From Streptomyces xinghaiensis S187 (GTDB lineage: Bacteria > Actinomycetota > Actinomycetes > Streptomycetales > Streptomycetaceae), in the NCBI RefSeq assembly GCF_000220705.2, contig NZ_CP023202.1, positions 6,230,501 through 6,294,500 on the forward strand: 64,000 bases of DNA, in the 5' to 3' direction. The position numbers and the translations under genes are program-made. This document shows, piece by piece, positions 34,152-42,317 of this stretch. The notes under the pieces were generated by a model. That model searched no databases. It was not told the DNA's origin and saw nothing but the letters and a program-made list of their open reading frames with translations. The first letter of the stretch is position 1; each line of letters starts with the position of its first letter.

Positions 34152-34347
34152 GGCGCCAGTCTCCCAGCCCGCCCGGAGGGCCGGGACCGGCACCTGAGGA
34201 TGACGGGCGACCCCGGAAAGTCCCTGACCCCTCCCCGCCGGCATGGCCCCGGCACCGCCACCGGGTGCAGGATGGAAGAGGAATCACGGGGACGAACGTA
34301 CGGGGGATGGGAGTGGCAATGTCCGCGATCGCCGCTGAGGGGCCGCC

Positions 34348-34845
34348 ATGCTGACCACGACCGTCTGTGTCGCGCTGTCCGCGGCCGGCCTGGCCCTCGC
34401 CCTGCTCACCGCCTATAGGAAGCGTTTTCTGGCCGCGACCCGCATCGCCGCCCTGGCGCTGATCCCGGTGGGCCTGGCGATGGCCGGGCTGGCGGATCTG
34501 GCCGGTGACATCGCGGCCGCCACGGCCGACTGGGCCGCCGATCTGGTGCTGAAGCCGTCCGTCTGGGCCGGGTTCGCCGTCCTTGCGGTGTCCGTGGTCC
34601 TGCTCGTCGTCACCCGGATCGTCGGCAGGCGCCGCGGCCCGTCCCGTACGGAACGCCGCGCGGCCTCCGCCGGGGAGCGGCGTGGCGCGGTGGCGCCGGG
34701 GGCGTCTGCGCCGTCCCTGGGCCCCGGACGGGCACAGGGGCGCGACGCGGAGCCGGACCGCAAGGGCGGCAAGCGGGGCGGGCAGGACACCGGTCTGGAG
34801 GACTTCGAGGACATCGAGGCGATCCTGAAGAAGCACGGAATCTAG
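34348..34845 (+). CDS. Membrane protein with acidic/basic C-terminal tail
   Basis: A 165-residue protein with about three hydrophobic helices in the first 95 residues (LTTTVCVALSAAGLALALLTAY, RIAALALIPVGLAMAGLADL, AGFAVLAVSVVLLVVTRIVG) and a charged cytosolic tail ending LEDFEDIEAILKKHGI. The closing amphipathic motif looks like a conserved interaction helix. A 15-codon frame (34308-34355) ends across this ATG and could couple translation. Function unknown. Confidence 0.75.
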   Translation: MLTTTVCVALSAAGLALALLTAYRKRFLAATRIAALALIPVGLAMAGLADLAGDIAAATADWAADLVLKPSVWAGFAVLAVSVVLLVVTRIVGRRRGPSRTERRAASAGERRGAVAPGASAPSLGPGRAQGRDAEPDRKGGKRGGQDTGLEDFEDIEAILKKHGI

Positions 34846-34933
34846 AAAGTAAACCCGAGAACATTTGAACTCCGGGTGAATTCCGGCGTCTTGGCGGTGT
34901 GCGTGGCCACGGGTGCGTCATCATCTGCCCGAG

Positions 34934-35158
34934 ATGAACGATGACCTTGCCCTTCGGGCCACCGAACCACCCCTGACCTGCGCAGAGCCGAGCACCCGGA
35001 GTTCCGTTCCGGTCACCGCCGAGCCCGCCGCTCCCCCCGAGAGCCGGGGCTGTCTCTACGCGCTCTCCCAGCCGCCGCTGATGCTCTTCCTGACCGTCAT
35101 CGGCTCCCTGCTGCTCTTCGGCGCCGTCTACGACCTCCTCGGTCTCCACCGGTGGTGA
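34934..35158 (+). CDS. Small tail-anchored membrane protein
   Basis: A 74-residue protein from ATG 34934 (GTG 34913 would add seven residues). The first 45 residues are polar and Pro/Thr-rich; the C-terminus is one hydrophobic helix (LMLFLTVIGSLLLFGAVYDLLG). That is a tail-anchored layout. Function unknown; no convincing Shine-Dalgarno. Confidence 0.55.
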   Translation: MNDDLALRATEPPLTCAEPSTRSSVPVTAEPAAPPESRGCLYALSQPPLMLFLTVIGSLLLFGAVYDLLGLHRW

Positions 35159-35205
35159 CGCCCCGGCGCCCGGCGCGTCCCGCACTCGCCGGGAGGATGG
35201 GGGCC

Positions 35206-35766
35206 TCACTGCTCCGCGGCCTCCCGGCGCCGGGCCCGGTAGGCGGCCACATGCAATCGGTTGCCGCAGGTGCGGCTGTCGCAGTAGCGGCGCGAACGGT
35301 TGCGGGAGAGGTCGACGAAGGCCCGGCGGCAGTCCGGGGCCTCGCAGCGCCGCAGCCGCTCGCGTTCGCCGGCGACGACGAGGAAGGCGAGGGCCATGCC
35401 CCCGTCGGCGGCGAGGTGGTCCGCTATCGAGGAGCCCGGCGCGAAGTAGTGGATGTGCCAGTCGTAGCCGTCGTGGTCGGTGAGCCGGGGCGTGGTGCCC
35501 GCGGCCGCGACCATGGCGTTGAGCAGCCGTGCGGCCTCCGTGGTGCCGTCGGCGGCGAAGACCTCGGCGAAGCGGGCGCGGACGTCCCGCACGGCGGCGA
35601 GGTCGTCCTCGCCGAGGGTGCCGATGTCGCTGATGCTGTGGCGGTGGACGAAGCGGTGGAGGTCCGCGAGGTTCTGGAGAGCGTCGGGCTCGCCGCCCTC
35701 CCCCGAGGTGTTCACGAGATCGATGACGCTGTCGAGCGCGCACCGGGTGTCGTGGTTGATCAGCAC
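35206..35766 (-). CDS. CGNR zinc-finger regulator (ABATE domain)
   Basis: A 186-residue protein with an N-terminal ABATE-type stress domain (LDSVIDLVNTSGEGGEPDAL, DLHRFVHRHSI) and a C-terminal zinc finger, CEAPDCRRAFVDLSRNRSRR followed by YCDSRTCGNRLHVAAYRAR, whose CGNR names the family. These proteins probably bind nucleic acid. GTG 35766 is preceded by GGGAG. Its target is unknown. Confidence 0.88.
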   Translation of the reverse strand: MLINHDTRCALDSVIDLVNTSGEGGEPDALQNLADLHRFVHRHSISDIGTLGEDDLAAVRDVRARFAEVFAADGTTEAARLLNAMVAAAGTTPRLTDHDGYDWHIHYFAPGSSIADHLAADGGMALAFLVVAGERERLRRCEAPDCRRAFVDLSRNRSRRYCDSRTCGNRLHVAAYRARRREAAEQ

Positions 35767-35841
35767 GGATCGCTCCCTGGCCGGTGGTCGGCGGCTTCCT
35801 CTTCGGATGCCGGCCGACTCTAGCGGCTCGCCGGGCGCGAC

Positions 35842-35878
35842 GGCGCCCTCACCGCGGAGCCACCGCGGTGAGGGCGCC
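35842..35878 (-). terminator. ssgB terminator hairpin
   Basis: GGCGCCCTCACCGCGG pairs perfectly with CCGCGGTGAGGGCGCC (16 bp, loop AGCCA), downstream of ssgB on the minus strand. Confidence 0.8.
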
Positions 35879-35983
35879 GCCCCCTTCGGTTGTGTGCCGG
35901 CCCGAGCCGTCGCCCCGAGTCGGACGGCCGCGAGCGGTGAGCGGTTGCGTTGCTGCGGGTGGCTGACCCGCGTTCCTGCCTCC

Positions 35984-36397
35984 TCAGCTCTCCGCGAGGA
36001 TGTGGGAGAGTTCGGTGTCGAGGTCGAAGTGCCGGTGTTCGGTGCCGGGCGGCACCGCGGCGTCCGTCCGCTTGAGGAACGATTCCAGCGCCCGCGCCGG
36101 GGCTTCGAGCAGTGCTTCACCCTCCGGTGAGCTGAGGGCGATGCAGACGACCCCCTGCCCGTGGCTGCGGGACGGCCACACCCGGACGTCGCCGGTGCCG
36201 GTGGGCCGGTGCAGCCCCTCGGCGAGGAGGTCGCGGGCGAACACCCACTCGACGGTTTCCTCGGCTCCGGTGTGGAAGGTGGCGTGCACGGCGTAGGGGT
36301 CGGCCGTGTCATACCGCAGGCCCGCCGGAACGGGCAGGGAGGATTCGCTCGACACAACGAGGCGCAGGTGCAGCTCGCAGCTGACCGTGGTGTTCAT
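35984..36397 (-). CDS. ssgB: SsgB, sporulation-septum positioning protein
   Basis: The 137-residue SsgA-like protein SsgB is found in sporulating actinomycetes; with SsgA it marks future septum sites and recruits FtsZ in aerial hyphae. From MNTTVSCELHLRLVVSSESS through the ending LDTELSHILAES it matches SsgB as I remember it essentially throughout, and SsgB is nearly invariant in the genus. I chose ATG 36397 by that match; ATG 36406 upstream is too close to the GAAAGG site. A sigma-H-like promoter lies about 60-85 bases upstream. Confidence 0.95.
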   Translation of the reverse strand: MNTTVSCELHLRLVVSSESSLPVPAGLRYDTADPYAVHATFHTGAEETVEWVFARDLLAEGLHRPTGTGDVRVWPSRSHGQGVVCIALSSPEGEALLEAPARALESFLKRTDAAVPPGTEHRHFDLDTELSHILAES

Positions 36398-36456
36398 AAG
36401 CGCCATGGCCTTTCGCTCAGTGTGCGCTCGGGGATTCGCACGTCGGCGAAATCGAC

Positions 36457-36482
36457 ATGCCACCTAGAGTCCGGTTGTAAAC
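36457..36482 (-). promoter_or_regulatory. Candidate stress-sigma (SigH/SigB-type) promoter of ssgB
   Basis: On the minus strand GTTTAC (36477-36482) and TGGCAT (36457-36462) are 14 bases apart, close to the GTTT...GGGTAT pattern read by SigB/SigH-type factors. S. coelicolor ssgB is reported to depend on SigH, which fits. Confidence 0.5.
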
Positions 36483-36585
36483 CCCTCTGACCCTTTTACG
36501 GGCCTTTGTGTAACCCGTATGGAGGAGTCTTCGGTCATACTCCCGACCGTTCCGGCCGCGCCGGGGTGTCCGGTAGGTTTGATCC

Positions 36586-37134
36586 ATGGATGCGGAGAGT
36601 GACGGTCGCCGGGGGTACGCCGGCCCGGTGCCGGCCGGCGGGCCGGCGGGCGCCGCGACCGCCGAGGTGCGGAGCGTTGGCCGGAGTGCGACGGTGGTCG
36701 ACATGAGGACGGAGTCCGGGCCGGAGGCGGAAGTGGAGTCTGAGCCGGAGGACGCCGGCGAGCCGCGCCTCGGCTCGCGGGCACCCCGCTTCATCCGGGC
36801 CTCCCGGCCGCTCCATCTGAGCTGGCAGGTCGGGGTGTTCCTGGTCGGCCTCGCGGTCGTGGCCGCGGGGGCCGCCATGCTCGTCCTGCCCGGGCCGGGC
36901 TGGGTCGTGATATTCGCCGGCATGGCGATCTGGGCGACCGAGTTCGTCTGGGCGCAGCTGGTGCTGCGGTGGACGAAGCGCAAGGTCAAGGAGGCCGCCA
37001 AGAAGGCGCTCGACCCCAGGGTGCGGCGGCGGAACATCATCCTGACGGCCGTCGGCGGCGTGATCGCGGCGATCGGCTGCGGCTACTACGTCTGGGCCTT
37101 CGGCTTCCAGCTGCCGTGGAACGTGGCCTGGTAG
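36586..37134 (+). CDS. PGPGW-family membrane protein (TIGR02611-like)
   Basis: A 182-residue protein. A disordered acidic N-terminus (1-65) precedes a conserved membrane domain: LHLSWQVGVFLVGLAVVAAG, AMLVLPGPGWVVIFAGMAIW with the PGPGW signature, then a basic cytoplasmic stretch (RWTKRKVKEAAKKALDPRVRRR) and a last helix. Actinobacterial members have no known function. It is divergent from ssgB and shares its intergenic region. Confidence 0.85.
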   Translation: MDAESDGRRGYAGPVPAGGPAGAATAEVRSVGRSATVVDMRTESGPEAEVESEPEDAGEPRLGSRAPRFIRASRPLHLSWQVGVFLVGLAVVAAGAAMLVLPGPGWVVIFAGMAIWATEFVWAQLVLRWTKRKVKEAAKKALDPRVRRRNIILTAVGGVIAAIGCGYYVWAFGFQLPWNVAW

Positions 37135-37187
37135 CGGACGGCGGTCCTGAGCAGGCGCCGGCGTGCGGTAATGTGGGGCCCGCGCCC

Positions 37188-37259
37188 GGGCGATTAGCTC
37201 AGTGGGAGAGCGCTTCGTTCACACCGAAGAGGTCACTGGTTCGAACCCAGTATCGCCCA
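37188..37259 (+). tRNA. tRNA-Val(CAC)
   Basis: 72-base cloverleaf with acceptor GGGCGAT/ATCGCCC, anticodon loop TTCACAC (CAC) and T-arm CTGGTTCGAACCCAG. Unlike the minus-strand Val genes, CCA is encoded (37260-37262). Confidence 0.96.
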
Positions 37260-37264
37260 CCACC

Positions 37265-37309
37265 GGCCGCGGGCCGGGAGACGGACAGTCTCCCGGCCCG
37301 CGGCCTTTT
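37265..37309 (+). terminator. Terminator of tRNA-Val(CAC)
   Basis: GGCCGCGGGCCGGGAGAC pairs perfectly with GTCTCCCGGCCCGCGGCC (18 bp, loop GGACA) and is followed by TTTT. Confidence 0.92.
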
Positions 37310-37358
37310 CGCGTGCAGGAGGCGCCGGCCGGGTCCGGCCCGATCCTTGTCCGAACCG

Positions 37359-37387
37359 TTGACGGGTTCCGGAGCGGTCTCTACGTT
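37359..37387 (+). promoter_or_regulatory. Promoter of the sugar ABC operon
   Basis: TTGACG (37359-37364) and TACGTT (37382-37387) at 17-base spacing, directly upstream of two palindromes. Confidence 0.7.
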
Positions 37388-37392
37388 GTCCT

Positions 37393-37416
37393 GGCAAGCG
37401 CTTGCCTAAAACGTTT
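37393..37416 (+). promoter_or_regulatory. LacI-type operators of the sugar ABC operon
   Basis: The perfect palindrome GGCAAGCGCTTGCC (37393-37406) and a second core AAACGTTT (37409-37416) lie just after the -10. A central CG with AAGC or AAAC arms is typical of LacI/GalR-family sites, so sugar-inducible repression is likely. No LacI gene is in the window. Confidence 0.65.
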
Positions 37417-37458
37417 CAACCAGGTGGGCGGCCCCGGGCCGTCCGGGAGGGGCGCGCC

Positions 37459-38718
37459 ATGAGAGCAGGTCGGAACGGACGCCGGCTGAGGACGGCCGCG
37501 GCCGCGCTGGCGCTGGGGCTGCTCGCCGCCGGCTGCGGCGGCAGCGGCGGGGACGGCACCGTCACCCTTCGCTACTCCTGGTGGGGGGACGCGAGCCGGG
37601 CGAAGCTGATCAACAAGACGGTGGCGCTCTTCGAGAGGAAGCACCCCGGCATCACGGTGAAGACCGACTTCCTGGAATACGAGGACTTCTGGAAGAAGTT
37701 CGCCACGCAGTCGGCGGGCGGGGGCGCCCCCGACGTCTTCCAGAACTCCGCCGCCTTCCTGCGCGAGTACGGCGCCAAGAACGTCCTCCTCGACCTCACA
37801 CCGCAGGTGAAGGCCGGGCACCTCGGCACGGACGGCTTCCGGGCCGGGCTGGAGAAGGCCGGCGAGGTGGACGGCAAGCTGCTGGCCGTCCCCGTCGGCG
37901 GCAACACCTTCGCGCTGATCTACAACGTGGCGGAGTTCGAGAAGGCCGGTGTCTCACCGGAGAAGGGCTGGACCTGGGACCAGTACCACGCCGCCGTCGA
38001 GAAGATCAGCAAGGCGGGCGGCATCAAGGGAGCCGCGGCCAACGCCGGGGTGATGTACCTCTACGACCTCGTCCTCCGCCAGCGGGACAAGGCCTTCTAC
38101 ACCGCGGACGGCGAACTCGGCTTCACCAAGGACGACCTGCGGACGTGGTGGAACGACAACTACGCCGACGTCGAGGACGGGACCCTGGTGCCGCAGAAGA
38201 AGGCGGACCAGGTGGCTCCCAAGTCCGTCCTGGCCGCGGGGATCGCCGCCTCCGAGTTCTCCTGGGACAACTTCATCGTCCGCTGGTCGGCCGAGACCGA
38301 CGCCGAACTCGCCCTCGCGCCGCTGCCCACCACCGACGGTGAGCGGACGGGCCAGTACATCTCCTCGCTCATGCTCAGCGGCTACGCCCGCACCCAGCAC
38401 CCGGAGGAGGTCGCGCGGTTCATCGACTTCATGGTCCACGACCCCGAGGTCGGGAAGATCATGGGCTACAACCGCGGGGTGCTGGCGACGGAGCGGCAGG
38501 CCGCTGCGTATGAACCCGAGGGGCCCGACGCACTCGTCGCCGAGTACGAGCGGCAGATCGCCGATCTCGTCGAGCCCATGACACCGCAGCCGGCCGGGAC
38601 CTCCGTCACCGAGGCGGCCTTCCTGCGGATCTGGGGCGACGTGGCCCACGGCACGACATCCGTGGCCGAGGGCGTGGACCAGTTCTTCTCGGAGGCCGAG
38701 CAGGCGCTCCGGTCCTGA
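37459..38718 (+). CDS. Sugar ABC transporter substrate-binding lipoprotein
   Basis: The 419-residue extracytoplasmic binding protein is of the MalE-like family (SBP_bac_1). Lipobox LAAGC places the lipidated Cys at 26. VTLRYSWWGDASRAKLINKT begins the fold; ARTQHPEEVARFIDFMVHDP and YNRGVLATERQAA are typical of the C-terminal lobe. Two permeases follow, separated by 13 bases and then overlapping. The sugar cannot be told; a LacI-type operator implies induction by that sugar. ATG 37459 follows GGGAGGGG. Confidence 0.92.
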   Translation: MRAGRNGRRLRTAAAALALGLLAAGCGGSGGDGTVTLRYSWWGDASRAKLINKTVALFERKHPGITVKTDFLEYEDFWKKFATQSAGGGAPDVFQNSAAFLREYGAKNVLLDLTPQVKAGHLGTDGFRAGLEKAGEVDGKLLAVPVGGNTFALIYNVAEFEKAGVSPEKGWTWDQYHAAVEKISKAGGIKGAAANAGVMYLYDLVLRQRDKAFYTADGELGFTKDDLRTWWNDNYADVEDGTLVPQKKADQVAPKSVLAAGIAASEFSWDNFIVRWSAETDAELALAPLPTTDGERTGQYISSLMLSGYARTQHPEEVARFIDFMVHDPEVGKIMGYNRGVLATERQAAAYEPEGPDALVAEYERQIADLVEPMTPQPAGTSVTEAAFLRIWGDVAHGTTSVAEGVDQFFSEAEQALRS

Positions 38719-38731
38719 GGCGGAGGCCGCC

Positions 38732-39736
38732 GTGACGCATACGAAGACGAGTCCGCTGCCCCCCGGCTCCGCCGCCCGCCGCGCGTTCCGCCGTGCCGGA
38801 ACCGGGCCGCCGCCCGTGGCCACCGCCGGGGAAGCCCGCCGGCGGGGGCGGCGGGAGAACCTGGCCGGCTACCTCTTCCTGTCGCCGTGGATACTCGGCA
38901 TGCTGCTGCTGACCCTCGGCCCCATGCTCGCCTCGCTCTACCTCTCCTTCACGGAGTACGACCTCTTCAACGCGCCCCGCTGGACCGGGTTCGACAACTA
39001 CCGCGCCATGTTCGAGGACCCCCGCTGGGCCACCTCGGTGGGCGTCACCCTTCAGTACGTCCTGATCGCCACGCCCCTCAAACTCGCCGCCGCGCTCGGC
39101 GTCGCCCTGCTGCTCGCCCGCCCGCGCCGCGGTCTGGGCTTCTACCGCTCGGCCTTCTACGCGCCCTCGCTGATCGGCGCCAGCGTCAGCATCGGCATCG
39201 TCTGGCGCGCGATCTTCCAGGACGAGGCGGTGGTCGACCGGTCGCTTCGGCTCTTCGGGGCGGACATCGGCGGCTGGGTCGGCGACCCCGACTGGGCGAT
39301 TTACACACTGGTGGCGCTGGCCGTCTGGCAGTTCGGCGCCCCGATGGTCATCTTCCTGGCCGGGCTCAAGCAGGTGCCGCGCGAGCTCTACGAGGCGGCG
39401 GAGGTGGACGGGGCGGGGGCCTGGCGGCGGTTCCGCTCGGTGACCCTGCCGCTGATCTCCCCGGTCCTCTTCTTCAACCTGCTGCTGGAGACCATCCACT
39501 CCTTCCAGGTCTTCACCTCGGCGTATGTCGTCAGCAACGGCCGGGGCGGGCCGGCGGACTCCACGCTCTTCTACACCCTGTATCTCTACGAGAAGGGCTT
39601 CCGGGAGTTCCGGATGGGATACGCCTCCGCGATGGCCTGGATGCTGATGCTCGGCGTCGGGCTGGTGACCTTCGTCCTGTTCCGCACCCAGCGCGGCTGG
39701 GTGCACTACGAGGGAGAGGGGGCGGGGGGCCGATGA
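38732..39736 (+). CDS. Sugar ABC transporter permease, MalF-like
   Basis: The 334-residue permease has six helices after a basic N-terminus. LAGYLFLSPWILGMLLLTLGP starts the membrane part, and the ATPase-docking EAA loop is ELYEAAEVDGAGAWRRFRSVTLPLISP. It overlaps the next permease by ATGA. The GTG start follows GGAGG. Confidence 0.93.
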   Translation: MTHTKTSPLPPGSAARRAFRRAGTGPPPVATAGEARRRGRRENLAGYLFLSPWILGMLLLTLGPMLASLYLSFTEYDLFNAPRWTGFDNYRAMFEDPRWATSVGVTLQYVLIATPLKLAAALGVALLLARPRRGLGFYRSAFYAPSLIGASVSIGIVWRAIFQDEAVVDRSLRLFGADIGGWVGDPDWAIYTLVALAVWQFGAPMVIFLAGLKQVPRELYEAAEVDGAGAWRRFRSVTLPLISPVLFFNLLLETIHSFQVFTSAYVVSNGRGGPADSTLFYTLYLYEKGFREFRMGYASAMAWMLMLGVGLVTFVLFRTQRGWVHYEGEGAGGR

Positions 39737-40644
39737 GCCGGACGGAACCGGTGGAGCCGGTGGGCCCGGCGCGGCCGCGTCCGCCGCGTGTGCCGGCGAG
39801 CGCCCGTCGCCGGCGCACCGCGCGTTCGCTGCTGCCGCATCTGCTGTCGGTGGCGCTGCTCGTCGTGGTGCTCTACCCGGTGGTGTGGGTGATCGGGGCC
39901 TCGTTCAAGCCCGGGCAGGACATCGTCGGCAGCCTGGAGCTGTTCCCCACCGAGCCGATCACCGGCAACTTCCGGCGGCTCACCGAGGGCATCGCCGACA
40001 TCCCGCTGAGCACCTTCTTCGTCAACTCGCTGATCCTGGCGGTCGGTTCGGTCGGCGGCGTGCTCTTCTCCTGCTCGCTCGCCGCCTACGCCTTCGCCCG
40101 CATCCGCTTCGCCGGGCGTGCCGTGATGTTCGGGCTGATGATCTCGACGCTGCTGCTGCCGGTGCACGTCCTGCTGATCCCGCAGTACATCGTCTTCCAG
40201 AAGCTGGAACTGGTGGACACCTATGTGCCGCTGCTGCTCGGCAAGTACCTCGCCGTGGACGCCTTCTTCGTCTTCCTGATGGTGCAGTTCATGCGCGGGC
40301 TGCCGCGCGAACTGGACGAGGCCGCGCGGCTCGACGGCTGCGGGCATCCGCGGATCTTCTGGAGCATCGTGCTGCCGCTCTGCCGCCCGGCCCTGATCAC
40401 CAGCACCATCTTCACCTTCATCTGGACCTGGAACGACTTCATGGGCCCGCTGATCTACCTCAACGACCCGCAGAAGTATCCGGTCGCCCTGGGCATGAAG
40501 CTCTTCATCGACCAGGACACGCTCGCCGACTACGGCGGGATGATGGCCATGTCGCTGCTCGCGCTGCTGCCCGTGCTGCTCTTCTTCCTCGCCTTCCAGC
40601 GCTTCCTGGTCGAGGGCGCCACCACCTCCGGACTGAAGGGCTGA
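39733..40644 (+). CDS. Sugar ABC transporter permease, MalG-like
   Basis: A 303-residue inner-membrane permease with the EAA loop ELDEAARLDGCGHPRIFWSIVLPLCRP and the usual ending FQRFLVEGATTSGLKG. It is translationally coupled to the MalF-like gene. No ATPase gene accompanies the operon; in Streptomyces the shared ATPase MsiK commonly serves such importers. Confidence 0.94.
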   Translation: MSRTEPVEPVGPARPRPPRVPASARRRRTARSLLPHLLSVALLVVVLYPVVWVIGASFKPGQDIVGSLELFPTEPITGNFRRLTEGIADIPLSTFFVNSLILAVGSVGGVLFSCSLAAYAFARIRFAGRAVMFGLMISTLLLPVHVLLIPQYIVFQKLELVDTYVPLLLGKYLAVDAFFVFLMVQFMRGLPRELDEAARLDGCGHPRIFWSIVLPLCRPALITSTIFTFIWTWNDFMGPLIYLNDPQKYPVALGMKLFIDQDTLADYGGMMAMSLLALLPVLLFFLAFQRFLVEGATTSGLKG

Positions 40645-40651
40645 GGCCGTC

Positions 40652-41293
40652 GTGGCCGGGGGCGCACGGCGGGGCGCGGGTGTCCGCGCGGCCGTCCGCG
40701 CGGGTGGAACGCCGGGCGGGGCGCGCTTCGCGCTCTTCGCCGAATGCCTGCTGACGGGTGTGTGGGTGCTGATCGCCGCGCTGCCCCTCGTCACGCTGCT
40801 GCCGGCCTTCGCCGCCGGCTGCGGCCATCTGCGCCGTCATCTGGCGGGGGAGCGGTGCACCCGGCGGGAGTTCGCGGCCGGGCTGCGCGAGGCGGTGCGT
40901 ACCGGGCTGGGCTGGTCCCTGCTGTGGTGGACGGGCGTCGCGCTGCTCGTCGCGGACCTGTGGGTGGCCGGCTCGGGCGCGCTGCCCGGTGCCGTGCCGA
41001 TGACCGCCGCTGCCTGGGCCGGGCTGGCCGTACTGACCGTCACGGGACTGCGGACGGCGGCGGTTCGGCAGCCCGGCGGTTCCTGGGCCCGGGCGGCGGC
41101 CGGGGCGCTGCGCCGCACCTGCGTCACCGATCCGGGCGGTTCGGCCCTGCTGATCGGCGGGCTGGCCGTCGTCGCCGTGGCGGCCGGACAGCAACTGCCG
41201 CTGGCGGCACCGGCATGGGGCTGCCTCGTGGCCTGCGCGGTCGCCGTGGAGCGCCGCTGCGAGGCGCGGGTGGGACGGCCTGACGGGCCGTAG
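40652..41293 (+). CDS. DUF624/YesL-like membrane protein
   Basis: The 213-residue membrane protein starts eight bases after the permease stop (GTG 40652), so it is in the sugar operon. FAECLLTGVWVLIAALPLVTLLPAFAAGCGHLRRHL is the DUF624-type first pair of helices; three or more further helices follow. YesL-like proteins often accompany carbohydrate ABC operons, but their role is unknown. Confidence 0.78.
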   Translation: MAGGARRGAGVRAAVRAGGTPGGARFALFAECLLTGVWVLIAALPLVTLLPAFAAGCGHLRRHLAGERCTRREFAAGLREAVRTGLGWSLLWWTGVALLVADLWVAGSGALPGAVPMTAAAWAGLAVLTVTGLRTAAVRQPGGSWARAAAGALRRTCVTDPGGSALLIGGLAVVAVAAGQQLPLAAPAWGCLVACAVAVERRCEARVGRPDGP

Positions 41294-41324
41294 CCCTCTG
41301 CGGTATCGCCGAACGTACGGCGCT

Positions 41325-41365
41325 CCCGGCGGACCGGGCCGGAGGTGCCGGCCCGGTCCGCCGGG
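41325..41365. terminator. Bidirectional terminator
   Basis: CCCGGCGGACCGGGCCGG pairs perfectly with CCGGCCCGGTCCGCCGGG (18 bp, loop AGGTG) between convergent genes. Confidence 0.85.
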
Positions 41366-41400
41366 AACTTCGCCCGCCCGCTCGGCGCGGCTCGGCCGGC

Positions 41401-42108
41401 TCAGTAGACGCTCAGGCCGTACGCCGACAGCCACTCGGTCACCGGCTGGTAGTAGGTGACCCCTCCCGAGCTGCAGTTCCCGCTGCTGCCGACGATGATG
41501 CCGAGAGCCGTGCCGCCCGAGAAGGCGGGACCGCCGGCGTCTCCGGGCTCGGAGCAGATGGTGGACCGGAACAGACCGTATACGGTGCCCTCGCTGTAGT
41601 TGACGGTGACGTTCACGGCCTGGACGATGCCGCAGCGGTGACCGGTGGTCCGCCCGACGTGGCAGATCGACTGCCCGACGACGGGCTGCGCCGCCCCGGT
41701 GATGTCCTGGATACCGGCGCCGGCGCCCAGCGAGATCTCGCCCGGGTGGGCGACCGCCGGGTTGGTGTACCGGACGCTCGCGTAGTCGTTGCCCGGGAAG
41801 CTCACTCCTGCGGTGACGCCGACGCCGACGGTCTGGGCGGCGTCGGCGTACCAGGTGGTACCGGCGGCCTGGGCGCACCGGCCCGACACGAACGCGTACA
41901 CCGTGGAGCCGGAGCGGGCGTTGAAGCCCACGGTGCAGCGGGTGCCGTTGCTGTAGAGGGTGTCGCCGCCGCGGACCGTCGGGGCCGCCTGCTGCCCCGC
42001 TCGTTCCCCGGCATGGGCGGCCGGTTCGGCGGAGGCGGACCAGCCGAGGAGCAGCGCCAGTACGACGACGGCCCGGACGAGGGTTCGAAGGGGTCTCTCG
42101 GAACGCAT
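41401..42108 (-). CDS. Secreted S1-family protease homologue lacking catalytic His and Ser (pseudo-protease)
   Basis: The 235-residue exported protein has the streptogrisin/alpha-lytic fold. A signal peptide (about 1-33) leads almost directly to the protease domain; the long pro-region of streptogrisins is absent. SFPGNDYASVRYTN keeps the triad Asp (108), six cysteines and CSSGGVTYYQPVTEWLSAYGLSVY match streptogrisins. But the GHC His is Arg77 (VSGRCAQ, codon CGG at 41878-41880), and the GDSGG Ser is Ala191 (EPGDAGGPAF, codon GCC at 41536-41538). The rest of the fold looks intact, so it is probably a selected non-enzymatic protein, such as a binder or inhibitor decoy. ATG 42108 follows GAGGAG. 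Confidence 0.9.
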   Translation of the reverse strand: MRSERPLRTLVRAVVVLALLLGWSASAEPAAHAGERAGQQAAPTVRGGDTLYSNGTRCTVGFNARSGSTVYAFVSGRCAQAAGTTWYADAAQTVGVGVTAGVSFPGNDYASVRYTNPAVAHPGEISLGAGAGIQDITGAAQPVVGQSICHVGRTTGHRCGIVQAVNVTVNYSEGTVYGLFRSTICSEPGDAGGPAFSGGTALGIIVGSSGNCSSGGVTYYQPVTEWLSAYGLSVY

Positions 42109-42317
42109 GCGGCTCCTCACGGCAGGCTCCTATGACATGTTCCTGCCATTGTGCCCTCGCGGGACCCGGGCGGTCAGGCCGAAAGCCGCCAACCCCGGGG
42201 CGCGTGGCAGGGCCGCCTCACGGACCGTGGCAGATTGGCCGGTATGCCGGGCAACAATTCGAGGGCGTCGCTTGTCTCACCGGTCACAGAGGTACAGCGA
42301 ACTACTGGGGGGTAGTC

